From Planctomycetota bacterium (GTDB lineage Bacteria > Planctomycetota > Planctomycetia > Pirellulales > Lacipirellulaceae), in assembly GCA_013152205.1 (NCBI GenBank), contig JAADGV010000025.1:1-44113 (forward strand): a stretch of 44,113 nucleotides of DNA, given 5' to 3'. The notes beneath the pieces were generated by a model. It was not told the origin of the DNA and did no database searches. It was given only the letters and a program-made list of their open reading frames with translations. The stretch's first letter is position 1. Every line of letters starts with the position of its first letter. A program made the position numbers and the translations under genes. Shown here one piece after another: positions 1 through 8,027 of the stretch.

Positions 1-172
1 CGTTCGATAGTTTTCCATCCCCCCAGTATAAGATCCTAAAGGTTTCGCCTAAAGGCGAGGGTTTTATACCCATCGCAAGGACAATAAACCCAGCGAGGCC
101 CATTGCCGCAACCAAATAGGTAGGAATTTCTCGCAAAGGAATTGCAACGGTTATCAATCTGAGTTGGAACAC
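1..172 (-). CDS. Partial N-terminal part of a probable membrane protein
   Basis: An open frame enters from the left edge and would start at a GTG at 170-172. The translated piece is 57 residues with a hydrophobic stretch (LVAAMGLAGFIVLAMG) that could be a membrane segment, followed by a polar part. Codon use looks coding-like and no stop interrupts it. There is no clear Shine-Dalgarno, and the proposed start lies inside the left arm of an inverted repeat, so the start could be elsewhere. I do not recognise the family; the rest of the gene is outside the window. Confidence 0.35.
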   Translation of the reverse strand, partial: MFQLRLITVAIPLREIPTYLVAAMGLAGFIVLAMGIKPSPLGETFRILYWGDGKLSN

Positions 173-219
173 TAATCTTCGCTAATCGGCGCTAATCCGA
201 TTAGCGCCGATTAGTGTTC
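167..219. repeat. Inverted repeat of GCTAATC-type units
   Basis: GAACACTAATC at 167-177 is exactly reversed at 209-219 (GATTAGTGTTC), and the inner bases (ATCGGCGCTAATC / GATTAGCGCCGAT) also pair, so nearly the whole stretch can fold back on itself. The arms are built of repeated CTAATC units about 10-12 bp apart. It belongs to the same sequence type as the inverted repeat at 21608-21703. Confidence 0.8.
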
Positions 220-285
220 TTTCAATTACTTTTTGTGATCGACGGGATGCCTCTCATCTAGTTTATCCTGTTATCATGTCAAATA

Positions 286-972
286 TTACTTGCTTGGTTG
301 CGGCTCTGCCGCGTTGGATTCATCGGTGGCTTTTTTTCTTGATGTTCTCTGTGGCAAATTTTCTTGGTTTGCTGCAGATAGCTGAAGTGTTTCGATGGAA
401 GTCACTTGACGAAATAGCATCGAAGTAAATTCTCGCATGAGGCTTGCCTTGTCGCTCTCTAGGATGACGGCGACCTGGTACATCAATTCTTGGCGGATGT
501 TCATCTCTTTGGCCGCTGCGAGAGTACCCTCTTTGGTTAGTTCTCCACCAACGGCCATGCGGCTGAAAAGCTCATCAAAGTCGGTTGGTGTCCAGTGGGC
601 AAATAAATCGGAATGAGCCTCAAGCACCTCGGCTACCACCGGATTCGTCGCACGGTCGAACAGCGATTGGCCCGCTTGGTAGGGGTCTTGAAACAGCTCG
701 TCGGTAGAGACACCAAGCCCCTCGGCTAGTTTGTGCAGTGTGCGAGCATGTGGCCGCGAAACACCATCGACGATGCTTCGTATTGTCCGATGATCGAGGC
801 CAGTGGCTTCGACCACGTCGAGGAGAGTCATATCCAAACGAGCCATCAAACGCCGAATGTTGGCGCCATGCAAGGTGCGGAGATCGATCGGTAAGCTCGA
901 AAGCGGTGTCCTAGGCACGATGTGAACTACCAAGGATTGTGGTGGTTTTTTACTTGACGCACATAGACACAT
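286..972 (-). CDS. XRE-family helix-turn-helix protein
   Basis: Probable DNA-binding regulator of 228 residues. An XRE/Cro-type helix-turn-helix lies at about residues 33-95: LHGANIRRLMARLDMTLLDV, then TGLDHRTIRSIVDG, then LHKLAEGLGVSTDELF. The C-terminal half (about 100-228) is acidic to basic, with no domain I recognise, and ends in a Lys/Arg/Ser-rich tail. The first 30 residues (MCLCASSKKPPQ...) look unlike a conserved start; a downstream GTG near residue 19 is an alternative. It is transcribed alone, away from the neighbouring genes, so its target is unknown. The HTH is clear; the role is inferred only from the fold. Confidence 0.75.
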   Translation of the reverse strand: MCLCASSKKPPQSLVVHIVPRTPLSSLPIDLRTLHGANIRRLMARLDMTLLDVVEATGLDHRTIRSIVDGVSRPHARTLHKLAEGLGVSTDELFQDPYQAGQSLFDRATNPVVAEVLEAHSDLFAHWTPTDFDELFSRMAVGGELTKEGTLAAAKEMNIRQELMYQVAVILESDKASLMREFTSMLFRQVTSIETLQLSAANQENLPQRTSRKKATDESNAAEPQPSK

Positions 973-1166
973 GTACAGTATTTGCCTTAACAGGGCAAGG
1001 GCATCGATTCAATAAACCGGGCACACAAGCTACTTTGGAGAAGAATGGGAGGCTACGCCTTGCCGTTCACCGATTTTTCGACATAGCCGAGCGAATCTAT
1101 CGGGGGGGGCCTTGCCGGTGGCCACAATTAGGATTCTCGCAGGCCCAAGTGTTTTGAGAGGTAGGC

Positions 1167-1907
1167 CTAAAAGTCGAGTTCAAGATTATCGGTGCCGATT
1201 TCGATACGCGGAAAAACACTACGGACGCTATCGAGATCGAGCTCCCCGTCATCACTATTCAGAGGGTTGATGTGTACTAGCACCAAGCGTCCGACCTCGG
1301 CCTGAGCGGCAACCCGGGCGACGGGCGTAAGGCAGCTATGGCCCGTAAGCTCTGCCTGTTGGGACATGTCGTCGCCAAAATGACATTCGTGGATCAAAAG
1401 ATCGACCCCGCGAATCTTTTCGATATAATCCGCATCTCTCGAGGTCGTGGTATCAGTGACGTAGGCCATCGATCGGTCGTCCCAGTCGATGCGAAAGCCA
1501 AGCGATCCGCCAGGGTGCTGTAAAGGGAAATACGTAAGCACTGCCCCATCGCGCAAGGTAACTTGGGCATCAAGCGAATGCATCTCGAAGGGTGGCTCGA
1601 CAGGGAATATCAGTGCCGAGAATAGATGCGTACGAATTGCGTCGAGCTTGGCTTGCTCTCCATGGACACAGACGTGCTTCATTTCACGCTGATGAAGCAC
1701 ATCGAACATAAAGGTAAGTCCAACCACATGATCAAGATGCGCATGCGAGAGAAAGATATCGAGCGTATCGGTCGTCAAATGTTCACGGACCCGATACAGG
1801 GCCGTTCCCGCGTCGAAAACCACACCCAACTCAGGCAGCATGAGGCAGGCGGTGTGTCGACGGTCGTTGGGGTGGTATCCGGAGGTTCCCAGCAATAACA
1901 ATTTCAT
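1167..1907 (-). CDS. MBL-fold metal-dependent hydrolase (RNase Z-like)
   Basis: A 246-residue metallo-beta-lactamase superfamily protein. The N-terminus MKLLLLGTSG is typical of the RNase Z/phosphodiesterase-like branch. The zinc motif HAHLDH lies near residues 55-60, a metal-bridging Asp is in VTDTTT near residue 151, and further His ligands are in HECHFGDD and in VLVHINPL near the C-terminus. No signal peptide, so it is cytoplasmic. The start is supported by AGAGG about 10 nt upstream of the ATG. It is divergent from the solute-binding protein gene, with about 110 bp between them. The substrate (tRNA precursor, cyclic nucleotide or other phosphodiester) cannot be told from the sequence. Confidence 0.85.
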   Translation of the reverse strand: MKLLLLGTSGYHPNDRRHTACLMLPELGVVFDAGTALYRVREHLTTDTLDIFLSHAHLDHVVGLTFMFDVLHQREMKHVCVHGEQAKLDAIRTHLFSALIFPVEPPFEMHSLDAQVTLRDGAVLTYFPLQHPGGSLGFRIDWDDRSMAYVTDTTTSRDADYIEKIRGVDLLIHECHFGDDMSQQAELTGHSCLTPVARVAAQAEVGRLVLVHINPLNSDDGELDLDSVRSVFPRIEIGTDNLELDF

Positions 1908-2016
1908 GATGGCCTCTGTTTCAGCAGACAGGTACGATGGATATTGTAATGGCTAAGGTGAAAGCTGCCAGTCGTAAGCGATTAGGTTCATGCAGAATTC
2001 AATACGAAAGTAACTC

Positions 2017-3078
2017 ATGCGAACGTCCACGTTCTGGCGAAATTCTTGGTTTTCGGCTCTACCCTGGGTTTTGCTGCCTGCGATAGGGATGTTGATTGCC
2101 CTTCTTTTGCTCATAGTACCCAGAGAGGGTCGCCATGTCGTGGCGTACTGTGCGCTAGACGAGGGGTTCTCACAGCCGGTCTTCGAGGAATTCACCCGTC
2201 AAACGGGCATCACCGTTCTCGGCAAGTTTGACACAGAATCGACGAAAACCGTAGGGCTTACCCAAGCAATTTTTGCGGAGCGAGCACAGCCCCGTTGCGA
2301 TGTGTTTTGGAACAACGAAATCGTCAATACCCTGCGGCTCGACCAAGCCGGCTTGCTAGACGCGTATCATGCAGCGGGCGCCTCGGCATTTCCGAAACAA
2401 TATCGGTCGACAGGCGGTACTTGGCATGGCTTCGCCGCGCGGGCGCGGGTATTGATCGTGAATACCGAGCTTGTCGCTGTTGGCGATCGTCCCAATTCAA
2501 TTTTCGACCTTGTCGACCCCGTGTGGAAAAACAAAGTCGGCATCGCCAAGCCATTGGCCGGCACCACAGCCAGCCATGCTGCGTGTTTATTTGCTGCTTG
2601 GGGAAAGGATCGAACCGAAGAGTTTTTCCGTCAGTTAAGAGCCAACGCTCGAGTGATGGCCGGCAACAAACAGGTGGCGCGTAGCGTTGCAAGAGGCGAA
2701 CTTGCCTTTGGTTTGACGGACACCGACGACGCCATTATCGAAGTTGAACAAGGATACCCCGTCACAATCGTCTATCCCGACCAAGCCGACGGTCAGCTAG
2801 GGACGATGTTCATTCCAAATACGGTATCGATCATCAAAGGCGCACGACATACTGAAGCAGCGCAACAGTTGGTCGACTTTTTGATCTCCCCGACGGTGGA
2901 AGGCATGTTGGCCACAGGGCCTAGTGCGCAAATTCCACTAAACCCTTCGGTCGAACAGTTGCCGCGAGTAGAAACTCCTCGTACCGTACGGGCAATGGAA
3001 GTCGATTTCGAAGCGGCAGCAAAACAGTGGAATACGGCCGCCGAATTTCTGCGACAAGAATTCGCAACCGCAGACTAG
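2017..3078 (+). CDS. Extracellular solute-binding protein (ABC transporter, iron(III)-type fold)
   Basis: A 353-residue periplasmic binding protein. An N-terminal hydrophobic segment (about 10-35, LPWVLLPAIGMLIALLLLIV) acts as a signal or anchor. The mature part starts VVAYCALDEGFSQPVFEEF and contains DVFWNNEIVNTLRL and GFAARARVLIVNT, as in family 1 and FbpA-like binding proteins. The C-terminal part (NTVSIIKGARHTEAAQQLVDFL) is also typical. No permease or ATPase gene is adjacent, so the transport partner must be elsewhere, or the protein senses rather than imports. Iron is a guess from fold similarity; other anions or sugars are possible. The Shine-Dalgarno is weak, so the start is tentative. 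Confidence 0.8.
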   Translation: MRTSTFWRNSWFSALPWVLLPAIGMLIALLLLIVPREGRHVVAYCALDEGFSQPVFEEFTRQTGITVLGKFDTESTKTVGLTQAIFAERAQPRCDVFWNNEIVNTLRLDQAGLLDAYHAAGASAFPKQYRSTGGTWHGFAARARVLIVNTELVAVGDRPNSIFDLVDPVWKNKVGIAKPLAGTTASHAACLFAAWGKDRTEEFFRQLRANARVMAGNKQVARSVARGELAFGLTDTDDAIIEVEQGYPVTIVYPDQADGQLGTMFIPNTVSIIKGARHTEAAQQLVDFLISPTVEGMLATGPSAQIPLNPSVEQLPRVETPRTVRAMEVDFEAAAKQWNTAAEFLRQEFATAD

Positions 3079-3140
3079 CAAGCGTCAGCCCCACGGCACG
3101 CGCACCACCACCACTCAAAAACCCCAACAAGGAAGAGCCG

Positions 3141-4427
3141 TTACAAGCCACGACGATGTCGACGACGGGGGCGTTGGCCCGGAGGTGCCGGTTTTTTGGG
3201 AGCTTCTTCGCCGTCAGTAGGGTTTTCCTGAGGAGGAGCCACTTGAGCGACGGTTTGGAACCCTTCGATTTCGTCCCGTTTTAGCAAGCTGTTGATCAGC
3301 ATTTCGATCCGCGTCAACTCGCCTCCTTGCTCAGGCGTAACAAACGAAAAGGCAACTCCCTCGCGTCCCATCCGTCCAGTTCGACCTACGCGATGGACGT
3401 AGTCGTCCGAAGACTGGGGCATGTCGTAGTTAATGATGTGCGAAATGCTCGTCACATCGATTCCTCGGCCCACAACATCTGTGGCTACCAGGATACGGAC
3501 TTTGCCGTCGCGGAACGACTGCATCACGCGATCGCGGGCCGGTTGGGCCATATCGCCATGAATACAATCGACTCCCTTTAGTTTTCTTGAGAGCTTACGG
3601 TGGTTGCGGTCGGTACCTCGCTTCGTGCGGCAGAAGATAATCGCCTGCTCAGGTTTTTCTCGCTCTAAAAGTCGCAAGAGAAGATCAAACTTTCGATCTT
3701 CCTCAACGGTAAAGTAATGTTGCTCGATCGTGTCGGCGGCCTTGGAGGTAGGAGAAAAATCCATCACCTCGGGGTCGACCATGTACCGCTTTGCAAGACG
3801 CTCGACGCCTGGAGCGACCGTAGCACTAAGCAGCAAAGTATGGCGCTCACGGGGACAACGTCGCAAGATTTTTTCGATATCAGGTCGAAAACCGATATCG
3901 AGCATACGGTCGGCTTCGTCTAACACCACACATTTGAGTTCTTCAAGAAGTAGTGTGCCTCGCGCCAAATGATCAAGCACCCGACCAGGTGTTCCGATGA
4001 TGACGTCGCTGCCACTCTGGAGTTGAGTAATCTGAGACCGTATCGGTTTGCCGCCGTAAAGGGCGAGGCACTTTGTTTTGCGCCCCTTGGCCAATTTGAT
4101 AATTTCGTCGCGAACTTGGACAGCCAATTCGCGTGTTGGAACAAGTATCAAGGATCGGGGTTTGTGGCCCCTGGTCGGTTGGCCGTAGAGTTCCAAAATG
4201 GGAATGGCAAAGGCCGCCGTTTTTCCCGTACCCGTTCGTGCTTGGCCCAGCACATCTTTACCCTTGAGTGCGACGGGAATAATGCCTGCTTGAACGGGGC
4301 TGGGGATGAGGTACTCAGCCGATTTCAGCGATTCCCGCATGACGTCAGAAAGATCGATTTGATCGAAACTTTCCTCGGGCGGAGGAGAAGTCGAAGCGTC
4401 GTTGGATTGCACTTTTTGGGTAGCCAC
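3141..4427 (-). CDS. DEAD-box ATP-dependent RNA helicase
   Basis: RNA helicase of the DEAD-box family, acting in ribosome assembly or mRNA turnover. From the GTG at 4425-4427 it is about 428 residues. Visible motifs in order: Q-motif region (IPSPVQAGIIP), motif I ARTGTGKT, Ia PTRELAVQ, Ib GTPGRVLD, II VLDEADRM, III LLLSAT, IV IIFCRTKRG, V ATDVVGRGID and VI HRVGRTGRMG. The tail (PPQENPTDGEE...RRRHRRGL) is basic and proline-rich, as in RhlE-like proteins. An ATG 41 codons upstream (4550) keeps the frame open, but that segment has no helicase similarity, so the GTG start just before ATQKVQSND is preferred. It converges with the solute-binding protein gene. Confidence 0.93.
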   Translation of the reverse strand: MATQKVQSNDASTSPPPEESFDQIDLSDVMRESLKSAEYLIPSPVQAGIIPVALKGKDVLGQARTGTGKTAAFAIPILELYGQPTRGHKPRSLILVPTRELAVQVRDEIIKLAKGRKTKCLALYGGKPIRSQITQLQSGSDVIIGTPGRVLDHLARGTLLLEELKCVVLDEADRMLDIGFRPDIEKILRRCPRERHTLLLSATVAPGVERLAKRYMVDPEVMDFSPTSKAADTIEQHYFTVEEDRKFDLLLRLLEREKPEQAIIFCRTKRGTDRNHRKLSRKLKGVDCIHGDMAQPARDRVMQSFRDGKVRILVATDVVGRGIDVTSISHIINYDMPQSSDDYVHRVGRTGRMGREGVAFSFVTPEQGGELTRIEMLINSLLKRDEIEGFQTVAQVAPPQENPTDGEEAPKKPAPPGQRPRRRHRRGL

Positions 4428-4604
4428 AATGAACGTGTTTTCTGGTCGAATAACCAAAGGAGGAGCATCAAAAAACCCTTGCCAACAGCGACGGGTTGAG
4501 GCACTCAATGCTCCCGAAAGGTGGGAAGTATAAGCCGGACAGGCTAGCACGGCAAAGCCAACAGGTCAACGTACGCCGATAGTGGGCAGTGGGACAGTTA
4601 ACCA

Positions 4605-4642
4605 CGAAAAAACCGGCTGAACCACATCGGTTCAACCGGCTT
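4605..4642 (-). terminator. Rho-independent terminator of the H1-like gene
   Basis: On the minus strand AAGCCGGTTGAACC, a 5-nt loop and GGTTCAGCCGGTT form a long stem, followed by a run of five to six T. It lies about 55 bp after the stop of the lysine-rich gene and before the helicase gene, which therefore has its own transcript. Confidence 0.85.
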
Positions 4643-4696
4643 GTATCGTTTCTTGCCAAATCGCCGCCGCCCAGGAGGCCACAGCAGATTAGCGGG

Positions 4697-4981
4697 CTAC
4701 TTCTTCTTGGCGGTCGACTTCTTGCGAGTGGTCGTACGCTTCTTGGTAGTAGCCTTCTTTTTAGTGCTACGCTTGGCCGTAGTCTTTTTGCTAGAAGCAG
4801 CCTTTTTCTTAGTTGTCTTCTTGGCAGCCGTCTTCTTCTTCGGAGACTTCTTGGCGGCTTTTTTCTTTGTCGTCGCCTTTTTCTTTGGCGACTTCTTAGC
4901 AGCCTTGCGAGTCGTGGCCTTTTTCTTAGGCGACTTCTTCGCAGCTCTCTTCTTCGTAGTAGCTTTTTTCTTCGCAGCCAT
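4697..4981 (-). CDS. Lysine/alanine-rich histone H1-like DNA-binding protein
   Basis: A 94-residue protein made almost entirely of Lys, Ala, Thr, Ser and Arg. The start MAAKKKATTKK is set by AAGGAG about 10 nt upstream of the ATG at 4979-4981; an ATG 38 codons upstream also keeps the frame open but has no such site. It contains three near-identical units of the form AAKKSPKKKATT, followed by less regular KK-TT-KK units. SPKK motifs are typical of histone H1 tails and bind the DNA minor groove, so a nucleoid-compacting role is likely. There is no globular domain. It has its own ribosome site and terminator and so is a single-gene unit. The repetitive coding sequence makes copy number prone to slippage. 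Confidence 0.85.
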   Translation of the reverse strand: MAAKKKATTKKRAAKKSPKKKATTRKAAKKSPKKKATTKKKAAKKSPKKKTAAKKTTKKKAASSKKTTAKRSTKKKATTKKRTTTRKKSTAKKK

Positions 4982-5439
4982 AGTCTGGTGGCTCCTTCTC
5001 TTGATGCGCCCTGGATTGGTGTAGGTTCTCCCCCCGGGCGCTGGAAAAGGAGGATAAGAACCAAGTCGAAAGCAGTCCGAATTTTTGTTCGCCAAGGGGC
5101 GAGTTCATGTAAATTCGGCAAAGTCCTGTTTAACTACGGGCAAATGTCTTGCGCCGAGTGCGCCCGATGACATCGCGAGTTCTACTCCGGGGGTCGTCGT
5201 ATGAAGAGGAATTGGAGGTGCGTTCCTCATCGAGCGGCGTCAAAGCAACGTCGACAAGAGCGCCTCCACCGACTTCATTGCGCGCATTGAACCAGTTTTC
5301 TAAAGAATACGTCAAGACGAATCTGTTAGAAAAATTGAAATCGCTTCCGCGGCGAACCATGACTGGCCAAGAAAGTGGTACAAAATGAAACGCGATGATG
5401 GTCGCTAAGACTCGCGACGATCGTCTGATGTCATGCAAT
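4982..5439. other. Spacer between the H1-like gene and ino1; no confident gene
   Basis: The part next to 4981 is the leader of the H1-like gene on the minus strand, with a clear Shine-Dalgarno. The rest holds two overlapping open frames on opposite strands (minus 5130-5510 and plus 5149-5388). Neither has a good ribosome site or a family I recognise, and the minus frame would overlap the end of ino1 by about 70 bp. I see no repeat or RNA structure here. Confidence 0.5.
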
Positions 5440-6636
5440 TCATTCAGTCGGAGCGGCCCAGGCTTCAAGCAGACGAGTTTGGTCAGCAAACGCTTGACTG
5501 TCGGCACCAATCGGGCTTTTGAAGAAGCTGCCTAAGAACGTCAACGCACCGGTTTCTCCCCGTTCTCGTGCCACTAAAGCAAATCGGGCTAAGTCGAGAA
5601 CCAACGGCGCGGCAAGCAGCGAATCGCAGCCTTGCCAAGTGAACTGAAGCATCATTGGCGTATTCAAAAAACCACGAAAATGAATGTGATCCCAGGCAGT
5701 TTTCCAATCGGCCAAGCTATGAATATGCTCAATCGAAACCAGAGTTTGCGGAGCGTACCCCAACATTTCTTCCAGCAGATGATCTTTACTCTTCACCTTC
5801 GAGGCTTTGTTGCTGGGGTCGTCTAGCACTTTGCCATCGAGGTTGCCAAAGATGTTGTGCCCGACCCAACTCATGACTTCGAGGTTGCGCGACGCAAACA
5901 TCGGAGCAAGAACGCTTTTCATCAACGTTTCCCCCGTTTTGGCGTCTTTGCCCGCATGACGCGTGCCGCGTAGGCGTGCTAATTCGTCGATTCCTGCCGG
6001 TGTCGCCCCCAACGAGGGGGTGAAGTTGATATACGTCATGCCCAGTTCAAGGGCGCTGATGGCGTAGAGGCTGCTAGCAGGTAGGGGGCATTCTCGCTGG
6101 TCGAGTAGCTGCTCGGTTTCTGCCCAACTAGTAGGCCAAGTCGAAGCGTCGACCGGCGGTTCTGTCGAAGCAAGATTGATCACCACGACATGATCTAACT
6201 CGTACTGTTTGCGAAAGGCTTCGAGGTCGGCCGTTATGCGTGCGATCCCTTCACGAGGGCTAAGCTGATCGTCCGCATCCTCGGGCGCCAGGTTTCGGAT
6301 CGTTTGGCCGACATTCCAGAGGATACCGGGGCGAATGTTGCTATCGATTTGGTCAAGCTCTTCGCCGCACGAGGCCATGATTTCGGCGTCAAACACACGA
6401 CTTTCGCGGTAAAGACGTTCAGCCTCGACGCGGAGGGTCGTGTCGCGGATTTCGTGCCCACCAACGACAAACTGGTCCCAGCGGGCCAACGGGAGATGCG
6501 AAAAACAGGAGAGTGCGCTAACCAGCCCCGTTTCGTCCGCGATTTGCTGTCGGAGCGCTGATAGTCCGACGATCGTTGAGGTCGCTACGCCACCACGGGC
6601 GCCAATAAACCAAATTCCGAACCTAAGAGCAGACAT
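5440..6636 (-). CDS. ino1: Inositol-3-phosphate synthase
   Basis: Converts glucose-6-phosphate to 1L-myo-inositol-1-phosphate using NAD, the first step of inositol synthesis. The chosen start MSALRFGIWFIG has AGG six nt upstream; an ATG two codons earlier is equally possible, and a further upstream ATG at 6708 is unlikely. The Rossmann motif IGARGGVATSTIVG is near residues 10-23. Later conserved parts are NFTPSLGATPAGI, GKDAKTGETLMKSVLAPMF, SWVGHNIFGNLDG and the KSKDHLLEEMLGY region, all as in MIPS enzymes. The length (398 residues) fits the shorter archaeal and bacterial forms. It stands alone and is divergent from the aminotransferase gene. No inositol-phosphate lipid genes are nearby. Confidence 0.9.
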   Translation of the reverse strand: MSALRFGIWFIGARGGVATSTIVGLSALRQQIADETGLVSALSCFSHLPLARWDQFVVGGHEIRDTTLRVEAERLYRESRVFDAEIMASCGEELDQIDSNIRPGILWNVGQTIRNLAPEDADDQLSPREGIARITADLEAFRKQYELDHVVVINLASTEPPVDASTWPTSWAETEQLLDQRECPLPASSLYAISALELGMTYINFTPSLGATPAGIDELARLRGTRHAGKDAKTGETLMKSVLAPMFASRNLEVMSWVGHNIFGNLDGKVLDDPSNKASKVKSKDHLLEEMLGYAPQTLVSIEHIHSLADWKTAWDHIHFRGFLNTPMMLQFTWQGCDSLLAAPLVLDLARFALVARERGETGALTFLGSFFKSPIGADSQAFADQTRLLEAWAAPTE

Positions 6637-6780
6637 TTGCATCCTGAGGGGAGTTGACACGAGAACGTCAGGGAGCCACTTGGAACAGTTGGCGGCAGGG
6701 CCTATCATTGTCGCATGAGCCGGCGCATAGCGTCAACGGCTTAGGTAACCCGCAAAGATTTTTAAGACGACTGACTTATC

Positions 6781-7977
6781 ATGCTCGAAGCGATTCAATC
6801 GGCACCTCGTGATGCCATTCTGGGACTTACCGCCGCTTTCCGCGAAGATTCGCGGAGCGAGAAAATCAACCTGAGCGTAGGCGTTTATCAGGACGAGACG
6901 GGCAAAACCCCGACCCTCGAGTGCGTTCGGGTTGCCGAACAACGGTTGGCCGAAGCGGCAACAAGCAAATCGTACCTACCGATCCCCGGTGCCCCCGAAT
7001 ATGCCGAGGTCGTGCAAAAATTGGCTTTTGGTGCCGACAACGGGGCCGTGCAGTCGGGCCGGATCGCTACTGCCCATACCCCAGGCGGGACGGGAGCATT
7101 GCGCGTAGCTAGCGATTTTATTAAGGCCAATTTGCCCAACGCCACCCTCTGGCTGAGCGACCCCACCTGGCCCAACCATCCGAACATCTTCGCTGCCGCC
7201 GGCGTGCCGATGGAGAGCTACCCCTATTTCAACAAAGAGTCGAACGACTTGGCGATAGGGCCGATGCTCGAAGCGATTAAGCAGATGCCGGCAGGCGATG
7301 TCATCTTGCTGCACGGCTGCTGCCACAATCCAACCGGGATTGACCCCACCGCCGACCAATGGAAGCAAATCGCCGAGGCAGTTTACGCCCAAGGCCTGCT
7401 ACCGATGCTCGATTTTGCTTACCAAGGGTTTGCCGAGGGAATCGAGAAAGATGCTGTTGGGCTGCGCACCTTTGCTCAAGCTGGGCAAGAGTTGCTGCTT
7501 TGTAGCTCGTTCTCCAAGAATTTTGGTTTGTATCGCGAGCGTGTGGGGGCTCTTTCGATTGTCTGCCCCTCAGCCGATGCCGTTAGCGCGGTGCAGAGCC
7601 AAATGAACCGAGTGATTCGCTGCAACTACTCAAACCCGCCAGCGCACGGCGGGGCAATTATTAATTGCGTATTGCGCGACGAGGCCTTGCGAGCCACCTG
7701 GGCGAACGAAGTCACGACCATGCGCGAACGCATCAACGGCATCCGCCAGCAATTCGTCGACACCCTAGCCGCCAAAGGAGTGCCCGGCGATTACTCGTTT
7801 ATCACCCAACAACGGGGCATGTTTTCGTTCACCGGACTCACCAAAGATCAAGTTGAAGCCTTGCGAGAAAAACACGCAATCTACATCGTCGGCTCAGGCC
7901 GCATCAACGTCGCCGGGATTACGCCATCAAATGTCGATCGAGTGGCCGAGGCGATTGGCGAGGTGGTTGGGAAGTGA
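6781..7977 (+). CDS. Aspartate/aromatic amino acid aminotransferase
   Basis: PLP-dependent class I aminotransferase of the AspC/TyrB branch, 398 residues, the usual length. It swaps the amino group between aspartate or aromatic amino acids and 2-oxoglutarate. Visible motifs: NLSVGVYQDETGKTP at the N-terminus, the PLP-contact sequence HGCCHNPTGIDPT, DFAYQGFAEG, the Schiff-base lysine in SSFSKNFGLYRERVG, and the carboxylate-binding arginine near GRINVAGI at the C-terminus. No clear Shine-Dalgarno is seen before the ATG. Substrate preference between Asp and Tyr/Phe cannot be told from the sequence. It ends about 50 bp before the Nmad3 gene, but the two differ in codon style and probably do not form an old operon. 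Confidence 0.92.
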   Translation: MLEAIQSAPRDAILGLTAAFREDSRSEKINLSVGVYQDETGKTPTLECVRVAEQRLAEAATSKSYLPIPGAPEYAEVVQKLAFGADNGAVQSGRIATAHTPGGTGALRVASDFIKANLPNATLWLSDPTWPNHPNIFAAAGVPMESYPYFNKESNDLAIGPMLEAIKQMPAGDVILLHGCCHNPTGIDPTADQWKQIAEAVYAQGLLPMLDFAYQGFAEGIEKDAVGLRTFAQAGQELLLCSSFSKNFGLYRERVGALSIVCPSADAVSAVQSQMNRVIRCNYSNPPAHGGAIINCVLRDEALRATWANEVTTMRERINGIRQQFVDTLAAKGVPGDYSFITQQRGMFSFTGLTKDQVEALREKHAIYIVGSGRINVAGITPSNVDRVAEAIGEVVGK

Positions 7978-8027
7978 CTCGCGACGGCTATTGAAACTTT
8001 GATCACAAAAAGGGTTTCTCCAGTGTT

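Noticed and set aside
939..1157. 72-residue plus-strand frame between the XRE and MBL genes
   Set aside because: No ribosome site, no recognisable sequence; treated as non-coding spacer of under 200 bp.
5130..5510. 126-residue minus-strand frame downstream of ino1
   Set aside because: Overlaps the end of ino1, no ribosome site, no known family, and a competing plus-strand frame is equally open.
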